Part shown: positions 51,301 to 63,695 of the stretch, piece after piece
Numbering within the stretch: position 1 is the stretch's first letter
Layout: the number at the start of each line of letters is the position of its first letter
NCBI GenBank assembly: GCA_964035795.1
Contig: OZ038322.1
Location: 10,804,038-10,868,037 of the forward strand
Reading direction: 5' to 3'
DNA length: 64,000 bases
From: Pterobdella sp. o SKG-2022
Lineage: Eukaryota; Annelida; Clitellata; Hirudinida; Piscicolidae
Notes under the pieces: model-generated
Database searches by the model: none
Seen by the model: the letters and a program-made list of their open reading frames with translations, nothing else
What the model was told of the DNA's origin: nothing
Program-made: the position numbers and the translations under genes

Positions 51301-54300
51301 TTTCAACTTTAACTTGATATACAATTAATAGATCCGAACGAATAAGATCAAACATAGAAAACATATCAAAGTTCAGCAACAAGCATCAAATTTTTCAAGG
51401 TATATTTTTATTTTATATCTAATAAGATTGCAATCACTTCTATGATGTCTTTGGAATGTTCCAGATGCTCTATATCAATGAGGTTGCTTGAAGGGTTGAA
51501 GGAGAACTCGTACTTGTATTTGCTCTAAAAATTAACGTTATGCATGGCAGAATGGGAATTTTGGGAATAGTTATTTTGATGTTTTAACTTAATTAAAATA
51601 TACCTAAACTTCAAAGATTTTGTTTGGGTTGAGAAGTTTCTTTCAATTTTGTTCATTTTGAAGATTTTTTATATAGCTTAATGATAGTTTTAATTTTGAA
51701 GAAAATGATTTTTTTTATATAGAAATAAGTTTTTTACTATCATATTTAAGTGATAAAACACCAACGCCATTGAAGTCTTCCTAAAGTTGGAAATTGAAAC
51801 TACAGAATGATGAATACAGAAGCATAAAACGAACCTTCGTTTTGAAGTCAGGATGATAAACTGTGTGGCCTTTTCTGTTGATGACAAAGGCTTTGGAATC
51901 GACGCCGAGCTGTTAATCAAAGGTTTACATATTTACCTTTAAACTATGGTAAATAAATCATTTTTAAAAAAATGGGAATTGTGGAATAATCATCAGGATT
52001 TTTATTTAGTTATAAAGCTTGTTGAATAAGAACTCATGAGCATAAAATATAAACTGGGAATACCGAAAACTTATTGAATAGTTTGGCGAATTCATTTATA
52101 GCCGTGTCGATTCCTATTACTCCAAGAAATTTTTTCTGTAAATTTTTAATATATATTTATTTTAATGAAATAAAACATTTTGATATATTTTATAAATTGT
52201 TATACATGGCATACAAGCCCTTTCAAGTTTATTTTTTTTGCTTTAGAGACAAAGCATTTATAAAGATTTTCTTTCAAAATAGCAAAATTATGAAGAAAAT
52301 TGGAAAATTTTGAGAATGAATAAGTAATGAGAATGCCAGAAAAAAAATGAAGTGAAAGTCTCAAATTAGTATATTGATAGATTGAAAAATATATTCAAAA
52401 AGAATTTTAAAGATAAATGTTGCATAAAAAGTCGATTGCCTAGAAACTAAAGATTCCAGTGGATATGGCATTTATACTTACGAGATAGTATACTTTTTTA
52501 TTTATCAATATTGTTTTTAAATACTGAATATTTCATGAAATATTCACAAAATTTGCGTACAAAAAGTTTCTTATTTTTTGATTAATTGTCCTAATAAAGA
52601 ATTTTTACCAACCTCATGCAATGAATAAACAGGACAAGCCAAAGTCATGACTAAGTCTAAACCCTGCAAAAATAATAAAAATTCTCAATTTATCTCTTCA
52701 ATTCTTAAAGATCAATATAAAGCTAATTTTTGATTGAATATTTTGAGTTACTTATCTTACTGAAAACCTCTATACTATCAATTCTTCACCAACCAACACT
52801 CACCGCAGTATCCTCATAAGCGTTAGTCCACACAAAAGGATGTTTCCACTGAGCTACATGATCTTGGCTGTGTTGAGAGTAATGCTGAGTATTTCTATAT
52901 GGTTTGTTTCTCATTCTGTGGTTATCATTATTTTCGTTGTTGTATATATGCGGTTCAGTGTATCTATCGTTGTTGTATTTGTAGTAGTTCTGTTGGGTTT
53001 CATCCCCCATGTATGCATGGTCTCTATATTGGTTTGGTTGACGGTAGTGATGTTGGTGGTGGTGTCGCAGCACTGTTTTGTATGTGCTTGAGCTCAGTAG
53101 GTTTATGAAGTTCTGAGAGGAATATTAAGTAGTTGCTCAACGGACACTTTATGGTTCTAGAAGTTAAAAAAGTTTAAATTTTTTATGAAAGTTTGATACT
53201 TTTTATTCATAAAACAATCATTTGGCACATTTAAAATTTAATTTTTATGCTCCAAAACGTTTTTAAATTTCATATCATAGCATCACTTTTAAGAATTCTA
53301 ATCAAAAGCAATAGCATTTTAAATAAAAATCTAACAAAAAACACAACACTAAATTACAAAAAGTACCAGTATTTGTTCAATGAGGTCTTCATCTGTACTC
53401 AACGAAGCATGATAACCTGAACACATGGACAATTCATTCTTTCGTTATCGTTGTACTTTTGAGTTTTATGAAATTTGATAATTTATAAATTTGTTTAGCT
53501 ACGAGGATGGTTCACGAGTGTGCTTAATTTTAAATGCACGCTGATAAAAATGCCAAAAAAATAATTAAAAAATGGGCTGTAGTATTAGAAATATATAAAA
53601 AAACATAATGGAAAAAGTGGTTTTAGTGTTATAGAAATATCATTAAATGTAAGGAACAAATTGCTTGTGATAGTGGATCAATAAAATGAAAGGGGTTAAA
53701 AGTATATAAAAATAAAGGCAATTCGCACCTTTATGCGTGCAGGCCACTTTTTTGGCAACGTCCATGCTTTTCTTGTGTCGCTCCATTAAATAAATGAAAA
53801 CTCGCACCTTTTAGGAATCACAAACATTGCATTAAGTAAAAACTGGGGTGTATTCACACACAGTGAGTTGAGTCGAAACACTCAGCTCCCATCATTTGAT
53901 GAGATTATTTAATAGAACATTGAAATGAGTAATATTGAATAGAAAACTTACATTGAAAAGAGGTGTGTTATAGTTTTCAAAAACTTCAACAATATCTTCT
54001 GGAACTGAAGAGCTGATCAACACCAAAACTTTGTTGCATATTTGGTCGTTGTGTACTGAAGTGTTCAGCTGTGAAGAGGGAGGAATCTTATACAAACGAT
54101 ATTAAATCAAAGAATGATTGTTTCTGTGGTGTTAAAGTTTGTGGAAATCAAACAATTTATTGTAGTTATTTTGTCATGCTAAGCGAATTCAAAAATATGC
54201 AATAAAGGCTTTTTGACGAACGTGTAAAACATGAGAAGAAAAAATTTTCCAATTAAATTTCAGCTACTGCTAAAATCAAATTTCAAACTTTGAATTTTTT

Positions 54301-57300
54301 TTTGTAAAGAACAATGTAGAATTGCTTTAATATTAATATAATAAAGCAAAATAGGAGTCAAATTGATATTATTCAAATCTCTAGATATAATTTAACACTA
54401 ATTCAATTTTTATATTTTTGCAATTGCATACTAAAATAGTTTTGTAGCTGCTAAAGTGGAAATTTAAATCAAATTTTTCTGCTTTCACATCGAATAAAAG
54501 CTTTTAAAATTCAATAAGATTTTTTCATTGAAGCTTGCGCGGGTGGGGATATGTGTATAGTCTAGCATAACGGTTACTATGGAAAAGAGCACCCAACCTG
54601 GCTGAAAATAGACAGGGCCTCAGTCACGGCAGTCTTGTAATTAGATTTGCTTTTGGGCCATTCGAATTTTTCAAAGTATGAAAGAGCTTTCTGTGGTGTG
54701 TTGAAAATTTTTCGATCGATGCATTTTTACATAATTTCTATATAAAATACATAATAATCTTTTAAATTCGAAAAAAATACTGTTATTTATTGGTGTTAAC
54801 TCTATGCTAAATTTTTGTTACATTTTCAAAATATTTAAAAAAAAAAGGTGAAATTGCATTTTTGAAAAAACCGCTTTAAATGAAAAAAAAATTCGCATTG
54901 TGGGAATAAACTTGATCAGAAATAATTTAAAGAGAGAGCCATTGATTAGGCGTACGGTTGCATTCGTAGTTAGCGCAAGACTAATCGTCAAACATCCGTT
55001 GAATTCCAGCAATATGACTCCATAGATTTCACTTGGGGCTTATTGCATCAATTCTACTACTCTGTAATACGATGCTTCTTTCACGAGATTTTGAAGATAA
55101 ATGAAAAATTACTATATAATGATACTGGTTTTAAAAATTTTGAAGGTAATAATAAGAATATAAAAATGAATTGAAGATGAAACAGAACAAACTGGTTAAT
55201 ATTTTAGATTTTTAAAACACTCAATTAAATAATATAATTCTAAGTTTACGTTCATAAAAAATATCCAATAGAGCATTGTGATACAATTTGAGAGACAAGG
55301 CAAACAACAGTAATACTCCTACCACTACTACTAATACTAATACTAATAGCAATAATCAAAATAAGGAAAAATTTTTGTTCACACATGCACGCACCTTCTT
55401 GTTATGTGATGTTGCATACACTAAAGATGTGTTGAAACAGTCGTCTGAGTAGCGGACCACAGATGAGAACTGTAATTAAGGGAGCATTAACTTTATTGCT
55501 ATCAGTAATAATATCTTTAAAATGATTTTTTGTGTTTTTCTATGTGTTTTTTAAAGCAGATTTTGTTTTTTTAAGCACTTAGCTAAGTAAAAAGATTTAC
55601 AATTTTAAGGGTTATTGAAATGCATAATTAAATTTTTAGGTAAAAAGTTTGAAGCTTAAAAAATTTGTTGTTTCAAATTTATCAAAAATTCAATTTGAAA
55701 ACAAATTTACCCTGCCTGAAAATAAGTTTCAATGATTATAATTTGCTAGTAAGAGTGGAAGTTATATATACAATTGCTATGATTTTTTTGTGTTTATTTT
55801 TTTATGTTGGTTTAAATAAAAACAATTTAATGAGTTTTACATAAAAATCGAATGTGAATCAACAAGGATTTTGTAATGCAACAATGATGAAGCAATTTAT
55901 GAAAGATAGAATATAGTTTTTAGATGCATATTGCTTTTCATGAGCTTATCTGACTAAAAAACTAAAGTAACTATGAAAATTTCGGTAATCTTTTTTCCAA
56001 TCATTTTAATAATCTTTCAAATTAATGATAATAATATAAATTTTTTTGTAATACTTTAACTTATCTGCCTTTATTAACTGTAATTGAAGCGTTGTGACAA
56101 GGTCGAACTTAGAGAAATTTAGCTAGTGATTTCTAGTAATATATTGAAAATTATTTTTTAAAGTTATAACTTAAATTCCGCAGAAATAATAATTAAAACA
56201 AATGCATAAAACGCATCAAAAAAGTAACGTTATTTTAGACGCCAGTATCTTGCATATAATTTATTGCACGCACTTAATCACGCAGCCTAAAAATCAATCT
56301 CATCGGTAATAATTGTCATTACGATAGGGCAAGCCTCAAGGATATCTCTATTTTCAGTACCAAACAATTAAAATACCTTGACATCGTTTTTAAATAATTT
56401 AAATTTGAAGTTTTTTTAATTTCATGCGATAAACTTCAAGTCCGATGAGCATTTGGTGGACGACGTCAAACATTGAATCCAAAGATATCAAGTTCAAATC
56501 TCAACCAGGGCCGACAGAAAAGTAAATTATGAAAATATGGTAGCAAAAAGTTCCGTCCTACATCCAGTCTCTACAAAGGTGCAAGCCTCTATCCCGTTAA
56601 TTATCCGGATGATCTCAACCATGCTATCCCAGAAGACAATATGCACTGAATGGGGTCTTTCCAGCTAAAACTGTAGTGGTCAAAGCTTTTTTGGTTCATC
56701 TTTTGGAGGCAAGGGTGTTGCAAAAAAAGTGTAACAAAAAGACGTGCTTCATAGTCTTATTGAACTTCAATGACTACATTGAGAATGTTGAACATTTATT
56801 GAATAATTACAAAATCAAATTTTTCTTTTTTATGTACTATTTTATATTATAATTCACTTCTTAATCAGTTTGATTATTATATACTTTTATAAAGAAAAAA
56901 AATATATATACACAAGGAGTAGCGCCCTGTGAAACATCTGTTGAGCTAACGAAACCCCAATATGGGGCGACTGAAAGTCGATCTAAAAAATAGAAAAAAA
57001 TTAAATTCAAAATTAACCAACATAAAATTCTAAAACCGGATTAAGAAACATATACCTGAAAGAAAAAATTGCAAAAATCTTCTTGATAAATTTAATCTCA
57101 TAACATAGAATTTAAAAACACTTATATAACATTAGTTTCGTTATGAACACAAACAAAACAAGCGAAAACACTGAAACTCACATAGACAACGTTGAAAAGA
57201 TCTTCATCTGACAAAGAGTCTAAGAAGTATTTTAAAGTTTTCTCTGCAAAATCCTTTTTTGATTTCAACCCATCTCCAACATCGAGGGCGAAAACTACGG

Positions 57301-60300
57301 CTTTAGGAGAGGTGGCCGCTTGGATGTACCTAAGCACAAGTATATGTTGCTGTTATCAAACATTAATATTCCATTATTCTATCATTTAGTTTTTTAGCAA
57401 ATCCTTTTTTGCAGTGTTTTGAATTTTGTGCAATAGGAGTATAAGGAAAATATTAATTGATATCACTAACTTACTATTTTAATTGCAGCTACATATAGTA
57501 GTTTTATTAATTTCTGAATCATAAAGACACCACAATATTTGAGTTTTTTATCAGGTAACTAATTAGTTACCTGATGATGATATAGAATATATCGAAAAGT
57601 TTCGTCAAAAAAAAACTCAACTATTGTCGTGTTTTTATGATTCATTAGTTTGAGGCTAATTATCCACAATTTTATAAAATTATTTTAAAATATTTAGAAA
57701 TTTTAAATTTGATATTCATCGATTATACTCCAGTTTCAAAATGCGTGTATAACTAATCTTATTTATCTAAATACCAATATTGAGTTATATAGCTGAAATT
57801 TAAAAATTTACCATTTTTGCATCCTGCAGTCATATGCATTTGGATGGATTTGGTTTGAACGTGTCTTTTGCCAAGTAGCACCTGGTAAAGATTCCAATGG
57901 ATCTTTGAGACTCGAGAATAAATGAAACATAGAAAATGAATATTTTATTAATATTTAATCCTTGATTTCAAATTCATTAATTTAAACAAAGCTGTGAGAG
58001 AAAATAAGCGCCTTTTATTGTGCGATATTGGATTTTTTGTTTGAAATTGCATTAAGCATTCTATAATGGTTTTAAAACAAATAAAATTTCTATGCAACAG
58101 TTACGAATAAAAATTGTTAAATGAATCTAGTGATTCCATGCTTTTGCCACACACCGTGCTATGAAAACCTTGATTCTGATTTAAATCTTCCGAATTACTT
58201 GAATATTTTTCAAGAACTTGTCAAAAATTTATAAAAGTTCCAAAGTATATGAATCTATAGTGATTATGTTTTATGGGTTTAGTTTTTTGAAATTAATCTC
58301 TGAAAATTTAACATCACAAATACCAAATAGTTTTACGAGTTGAGAGATGATAAATCTGAAATAAGAAGATAACCAAAAAAAGGGAGGTTTTGAAAGTTAT
58401 TGAAGGCAGAATGCTGATATAGATGTATAAAAAGATGCGGAGTTAGTATTAATATTTCTATTAACCTTTGACCATTGTATCATTTATTTTCTTTGAAGCA
58501 AAAAACCTGATTTTGATGACTTTTGTGATGTGAAAAAAATTTTCTGAATTTAAAATTTTTAATTGTCTTTGTAAAAATGTTTTTCATAAAGAAAACTATC
58601 GATAACGTTTTGAAATTACTTTACAAATAATATTGAAAAAACTTAATACATAATTTGAAAATTGCATGGTTTGATAATGCATTTGGCACACAGCCATCCA
58701 TTATATTGAACAAAAACAAAAATTTTAAAGTGATTTCAACGGGTTCATTATGCGGAAAAAATTTTATTTTTTTTCGATTTAAAATAACAATACTATACAA
58801 AAAGAATAATTTAATAGGTAAAAAGTATATAAAAAAAAAATTTTAGACGGAAAACTCAAAAAAAAGGCATGAAAAGGTTAACATACCTGGGAACATGCGA
58901 AGGAAACCAGAAGCACTGCAGAAGAACTGCCATTTCGAGTCATAGGCGGTGTGCATGTTGCTCTTGAAGACCTCATCCAGGCCAGTCGACCATGCCACTC
59001 CGTTTAACACTTCTGGAGCTGTACAGTATAATGACATCAGTTTGTTTCAATTTATCGTCGTTTAAATTGTTTTAGATATTTTTTTATTTTTGTTTTGCTA
59101 TGATGGAGAAAGCTTATATAAAATAGTTATAATTTATTTGTGGCCTTGAAAACTGTTGGTTTCATGCCACTATAATTAAACTTGGTTTTGATTTTTTGTT
59201 TAACTGTTTGACGACATAAGATGGTTAATTAAGTTTAAAAAGTAGTTGAGTTTTAAGTTTCAACATGGTGACTTTGTTTGAATTTTGGAACGTAAGTAAA
59301 CGAGAAGATTGTTTGATTGAGTCCCACAACGTCTATGCAGCTGACAAAACTTTAAAGTCGGTTAAATTGAATGCCTCGATTAAAAAGTTCAAAAGTAATT
59401 TTTAAAAAATTTATAAGATGCAAAGTGAGTTATGAACGATTAGAAGATAAATTTATATAATGCACTTACTTTCATCCTTCACGAGATTTTTAAGCAGTTT
59501 TCAAAATAATTTTCAGTTTTATCAAAATATAACAAAATTGCATGCAAACCGCTGGGAAAAGGAACTTTTGAATCGGTGAATAAACAATGAAAAAACTTGT
59601 CTGTAAGTTTAAAAAACTTCCACAAAGCATATTTACATAGAACAAACCTAGAAAAAAATAACGCCAAAAACAACCGCAAAAATATCGTTTTCAAAATATT
59701 CAATGTGTCACTTACATTTTTCAAAGACTTTGTTTGGAATATGTACAGTGCTCATTGTCAAGTTGATCATCATGCCATTGAAACGAGAGCTTTTTCGTAA
59801 TTCAAATTCACTTGCATTGACATTCATTGAATCCGGATACGTCAGCTGCATGTATGGTTTAAACTTTATCAGTTTCATCCACCGTTGACTAATAAGCTTA
59901 TCGTTGGAGTTTTAATTATTTCAAAGTACATTTACATTATGAAGTTTTGAAATTTTATTTTCGTTTTCATTATAAGTTTTTTTATTCGGTTAATTTGAAA
60001 GTTGTTTAAATGGTTTATAATGTTATTTACGATCGAAATCTCTAGAAAAAAATTTCTTTAAAAACCTTTTTCACGATTCGAATAAAAATTGAATTAATTA
60101 AAAAACTTCAAAGCTCTCTGTTTGAACTGGAACTTATTTAGGTCTGAGAGCGATGCTAACGTGAACATAAGCTCAATTTTGGGTGATGCATTTGATTAAA
60201 CTTATAAAATAATTTCAATACACCTCCATTGAAGTTAAACACAATCATTCCACATACAAACCTTAAAAACTTGAAAGCTTTTAAATAAACATACGAATAT

Positions 60301-62283
60301 TTATGGATAAAAAACTGTTTTTGGAGATGAAACAGTTGGAATTATTGGGCATTCTTCATGTAATATAATGAGATAATGAGAGCTACCTTGAGAGTGTCAT
60401 CAAAGACATGCTGTTGATGGCTCAGTTGAATTCTGTTGTGTAGTTTCTGTAGAAAATAAGTATTTATGTTTGATAAATATTTTTTTTTGGTTTATTTTTT
60501 TCAATTTAGAATTTAATTGGTTTTGTTTTTAGATTTTAATAATTTTAAAAAATAAAATTATAAAATTTTCAATAATTTGATGAATTTTTTTAAATTTTAT
60601 GAAACGAGTAATTGTGAATCGTTTTGAATCAAAGTTACGCGAGTCTCTCTTTAAAACATTTTTGCAATCTGCCACGTTGTTTGGCTTTCGTCGTAGGTTA
60701 ATCTCCGAGCATTTTTCATTTTCATGATCAAAACTTCAGTTTCATCGCACAAGTTGTTTTACTAGGATTTTAGGGAATTTTGGAAATCCAACTTTGAAAC
60801 GTTTCAAATACTTTTAGAACTTTCAAGGTATATGAAAGATGTCAAGAAACAAGATTACATGAAATTTTTTATTTTTTAAATTTAATTAGATACAACTTGA
60901 AAAATTCAATTAAAAGGGGGGAACTTACAAGGAGGTATTCAAAAAAGATTGAGTAATAAAGTCAACAGCTGAACACAAGGAAGATATATCAAGAATAATA
61001 AAGGCTTCCAAATGAGATTTATAATTCTTCCCAAAAATAGTTTGAAAATTTTTTAATTCAAAGTTTAGCATGAAGCTTAAACAAGAAAAAATTAATTTTT
61101 TTTACGATATTCACCCTTACACCAGGTTTTACAACGGAAAGTTTCAAAAACCTCTGAGGCAGACGTGCTTTTTTGGTTAAAAACTTATTCTGACAGAAAA
61201 TTGCTTCATTATTTTAATGTTGTTTCGAAGCCTTTTGAAATTATTTAACCATAAGTTTATAATGTTCGTTTTCGAATATGCTCTAAAATCTAGGCAAGTC
61301 TGAAGCATGGGAGGTGTAGAATTAACATCAAAACACTTGGAACTTTATAAGGTATATAAAAAATATTGGAAAGTTGAATATTAACTAATTATTGTTTATA
61401 AAATAAATAAGCTTTCAATCTAGCATTCAATCTAATTTTAATTTAATTCCATTCATTGAATGTAATATGTAAATCAAAAAAAAAGGCTTATGAAATGATA
61501 TAAGGAAAAGATTCGAGGTAATATTGAAAAACATAAGCATCAGGTAACTATACACGGATGTGCCTCTAATTAATTGCCATACTTTCGAAAACAATTCTTT
61601 TCATTACATGCGATCTAAGTTTTCTCACAATTTACCAAGTTATTGCTATTGTTTTTTGATCTTTGTTAAGTCAATATCATATTATATTTTTCCCATTTCC
61701 TTTTCTGTAGATTTTTTAACAATGTTCAAAATGAATCTTATAAAATCTTTGAAGGAAATCATTGGTAAAATAACTTCAAATTTGAAAAAGAATATTTTTT
61801 TACTTCTAGAGAGACTTCTTTCTTTTTTAGAAGAGTTTCAATGGCTGAAGACATTTCTACAGAGAGTTTTTGACCAGCGATTTTTTTGAATTTGGGTCCC
61901 ATTATGATGTAATCCTAGAGTTAATTATAAAACCACATTCAAGCAAACATAAATTTTTCCAATCCCTAATTAATTATAAAAATTATATCTTTCTATGAAT
62001 AAGACTTTTTTTGCTGCAAAATGCTTTATACTTCTTAAAAAAGTTCTATATAAGAAACAGGTAACCTTATTCTTCATTATTAAACAAACACCACAAGACC
62101 ACTCACAATGCGCAGATCCTGGATGGCACTCATTTTGCTGACCTGGTCGTAAATGTTTTGTCCAAACGCTTCCGAGTATTCAGAGATAAACTTGGCTGAA
62201 AACTCGTAAGTCTGGACACTTTGCACTAAGAGACATACTCCGAAGAGTGTCAGAATCAAATCAGAACTTGTGTTTTTTGTCAT
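45309..62283 (-). CDS. Voltage-gated calcium channel alpha2delta-like subunit (35 exons, 1,218 aa)
   Basis: Extracellular auxiliary subunit of voltage-gated calcium channels (alpha2delta/CACHD1 superfamily). Exons in gene order: 62107-62283, 60387-60446, 59716-59845, 58887-59018, 57812-57881, 57182-57329, 55395-55469, 54598-54690, 53952-54068, 53729-53807, 53367-53416, 52804-53112, 52613-52663, 52064-52135, 51835-51909, 51438-51524, 51220-51306, 51069-51130, 50637-50707, 50537-50579, 50287-50408, 50050-50150, 49904-49941, 48949-49052, 48762-48881, 48415-48500, 48257-48322, 48066-48128, 47806-47940, 47260-47315, 46856-47123, 46431-46567, 45928-46046, 45667-45764, 45309-45464. After a signal peptide come VWA-N (VLNGVAWSTGLDEVFKSNM), VWA (WYIQAATSPKAVVF), Cache (KFLGVIGIDTAI, NRKGHTVYHPD), a Cys-rich C-terminal half (NSSIPPCDGMGCNKQC; TNLVLLIIDSMCQCTG) and a short hydrophobic segment (YLVALLLILLLQF). 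All phases close. Exons 49904-50150 and 46856-47123 are the least certain. MIDAS residues are missing. Confidence 0.9.
50892..50961 (+). mobile_element. tRNA-Ile-like head of a SINE (copy 1)
   Basis: 70 nt resembling a tRNA. The anticodon stem TTGGA/TCCAA has loop CTAATTA (anticodon AAT, Ile type). The B-box GGTTCGATCCC is near-consensus and the A-box-like TAACACAGTGG is weaker. The acceptor stem pairs for only five of seven positions, so this is not a functional tRNA. It is joined to a non-tRNA module at 50975. Together they form a SINE inserted in the intron 50708-51068 of the alpha2delta gene. Confidence 0.7.
50975..51035 (+). mobile_element. SINE 3' module (copy 1)
   Basis: Begins ACAAGGAGTAGCGCCCTGT and continues TTGAGCTAACGAAACCCC, AATATTGGGCGACT and an A-rich end. 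The same module recurs at 56912. AGT(AG)CGCCC can pair with GGGCGACT, and CCCAATATTGGG is itself a palindrome, so the tail is structured. Confidence 0.75.
52804..53112 (-). other. His/Tyr/Asn-rich insertion exon of the alpha2delta-like protein
   Basis: Encodes about residues 378-480. The ends match family sequence (NFINLLSSSTYKTVL; FVWTNAYEDTA). Residues of about 393-469 between them form a polar stretch with clusters such as RHHHQHHYRQPNQYRDH, which has no counterpart in vertebrate alpha2delta at this point, between VWA and the first Cache segment. It lies within one exon and keeps the frame. Confidence 0.8.
56912..56988 (+). mobile_element. SINE 3' module (copy 2, without tRNA head)
   Basis: Second copy of the module at 50975, in the intron 55470-57181. 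It has an extra GAAACATC after CCTGT and a longer 3' end that forms a CGACT-GAA-AGTCG hairpin before ATCTAAAAAA. The tRNA-like head is absent, so it is either 5'-truncated or the 3' end of a partner LINE. The core match between the copies is nearly perfect. Confidence 0.75.
57269..57283 (-). other. Degenerate MIDAS motif in the alpha2delta VWA domain
   Basis: At the position where alpha2delta proteins have DxSxS (human DVSGS), this protein encodes DVGDG (about residues 206-210). The two other metal-site loops are also changed: the Thr loop reads SKSNYKTAV and the FTDG loop reads LISSSVPED. The VWA fold residues around them are preserved. Confidence 0.85.
57516..57643. mobile_element. 128-bp hairpin element / MITE in an alpha2delta intron
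   Basis: The left end (57516-57549, GAATCATAAAGACACCACAA and on to GAGTTTTTT) is an imperfect inverted copy of the right end (about 57610-57643). Read from the other strand, the right end starts GAATCATAAAAACACGACAA. Just inside the left arm lies a perfect 26-bp palindrome at 57550-57575 (ATCAGGTAAC through GTTACCTGAT). Terminal inverted repeats of about 34 bp, small size and no coding capacity fit a non-autonomous DNA transposon. It lies in the intron 57330-57811. Confidence 0.7.
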
Positions 62284-63695
62284 CTTCGATAAAAATTTAT
62301 TTATTTTATAACCAGCTTTACTTTTTGATTGACTTTTTATTACAGTTGAATTTTTGATTATCATTTTATGTTTTTAGTAAGCTTGGGTCACTTTTATAAC
62401 TTTTAAAATCATTCCAGCTTAATGGTCTTCATTGGTCGATACGAACCTTGAAAATGTGCGCGTTAAAAACAGTCTCATTTGTGATAACTTCAACAGATTT
62501 AAAACGAATACTAAAAAAATATTTCACATGTATTTTGCCATCATTTTTAAAATTCATCATATACTTTATATTCGGCAGACACAATAAAGATAGAAAACTT
62601 AATCATTTGTCACAACGTATGGTAATTACGAGCAGACAGACAATAACACATTAATAAATTGTAGAGGAATCAGGAGTACTGGCATAAAACACTTTTCATA
62701 ACTTTTGAATTAACTATATTTAACGTTTTGTTCCCTTAAGGATATTTTAATTTTTTTACTAAGAGGTATTTAAATATTTAAAAAGATATAGTTTTATATC
62801 ATTTAATTGATTTACAACTTTCTTCTGAAGGCAAAACTAACTTTTCTTAGTTATGCCAAAAGACGGTCTTATTATTTCAATGAAACTAATATTTCAACTG
62901 TATTATTCTTTAAAATAGTTTTGAAAAACCAAAAGTTGGAGAGAATTTTCGTTTTCATAATGAATATGTGAACACCAGTAAAACATAAATGTAATTAAAA
63001 TCATACAATACATTTCCATCCATTTCCACCTCATTCCAAATTTTACTCCAATAAAAATTAATAAAGAACAAATAGATTCTAATATAAAAGGTTCATACCT
63101 TTTATCCTAGAGAGTTGATTAAGAATTGTTTTGTGATGGCATTATAATGGCAACCACTGAAGTCAAAACTCAATAATGAAACAAGTCAAGTTGAAAATCA
63201 GCAAATATTTTCAAGTCCGCTTATTAATTTCAACAAATTTTATCTCTTTCGAAATTTTTTCCACAAAAACTTTTACTTTTTAAAGGCTTAAACTAGTTTA
63301 TGTATAAACATTTAGTGTAAAAATTGATCTTTATGCAGATAAGAAACATTTAAAAAGTAGCTCGGAACAGAACTAATTTGTATGTTTTATTACTTTCGTT
63401 TCATTTTTAAAATTACTAGTTTTCATTAACAGAGCATTAAGATCAATTTTTTAGTTCTCTTCTCACTGTCATTCCAGTTAATCATTCCATTAAGAAAAAC
63501 ATTTAATTTCTTTCAATGTTCTGAAAAAATAGAATAATTTTATTTATAACAATAATCAATAATTATTGAAATTAACATCCATAAAAACCAAATATAGACA
63601 ACCCTAGAAGAATGGTGGGTTCAACTCAAATATAAAATAACTAAACCAACAAACCACTATCGTGAAGAAATAATTTAAAATTTTAAATTCTGGAG
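62284..63695. other. 5' flank of the alpha2delta-like gene
   Basis: AT-rich sequence between the minus-strand alpha2delta start and the candidate plus-strand exons at the right edge. It is probably a shared upstream region of two divergent genes. I see no exon here. Confidence 0.45.

Noticed and set aside
52840..53108. Plus-strand ORFs rich in Val/Phe/Cys, membrane-like.
   Set aside because: They are the antisense of the His/Tyr/Asn-rich alpha2delta exon.
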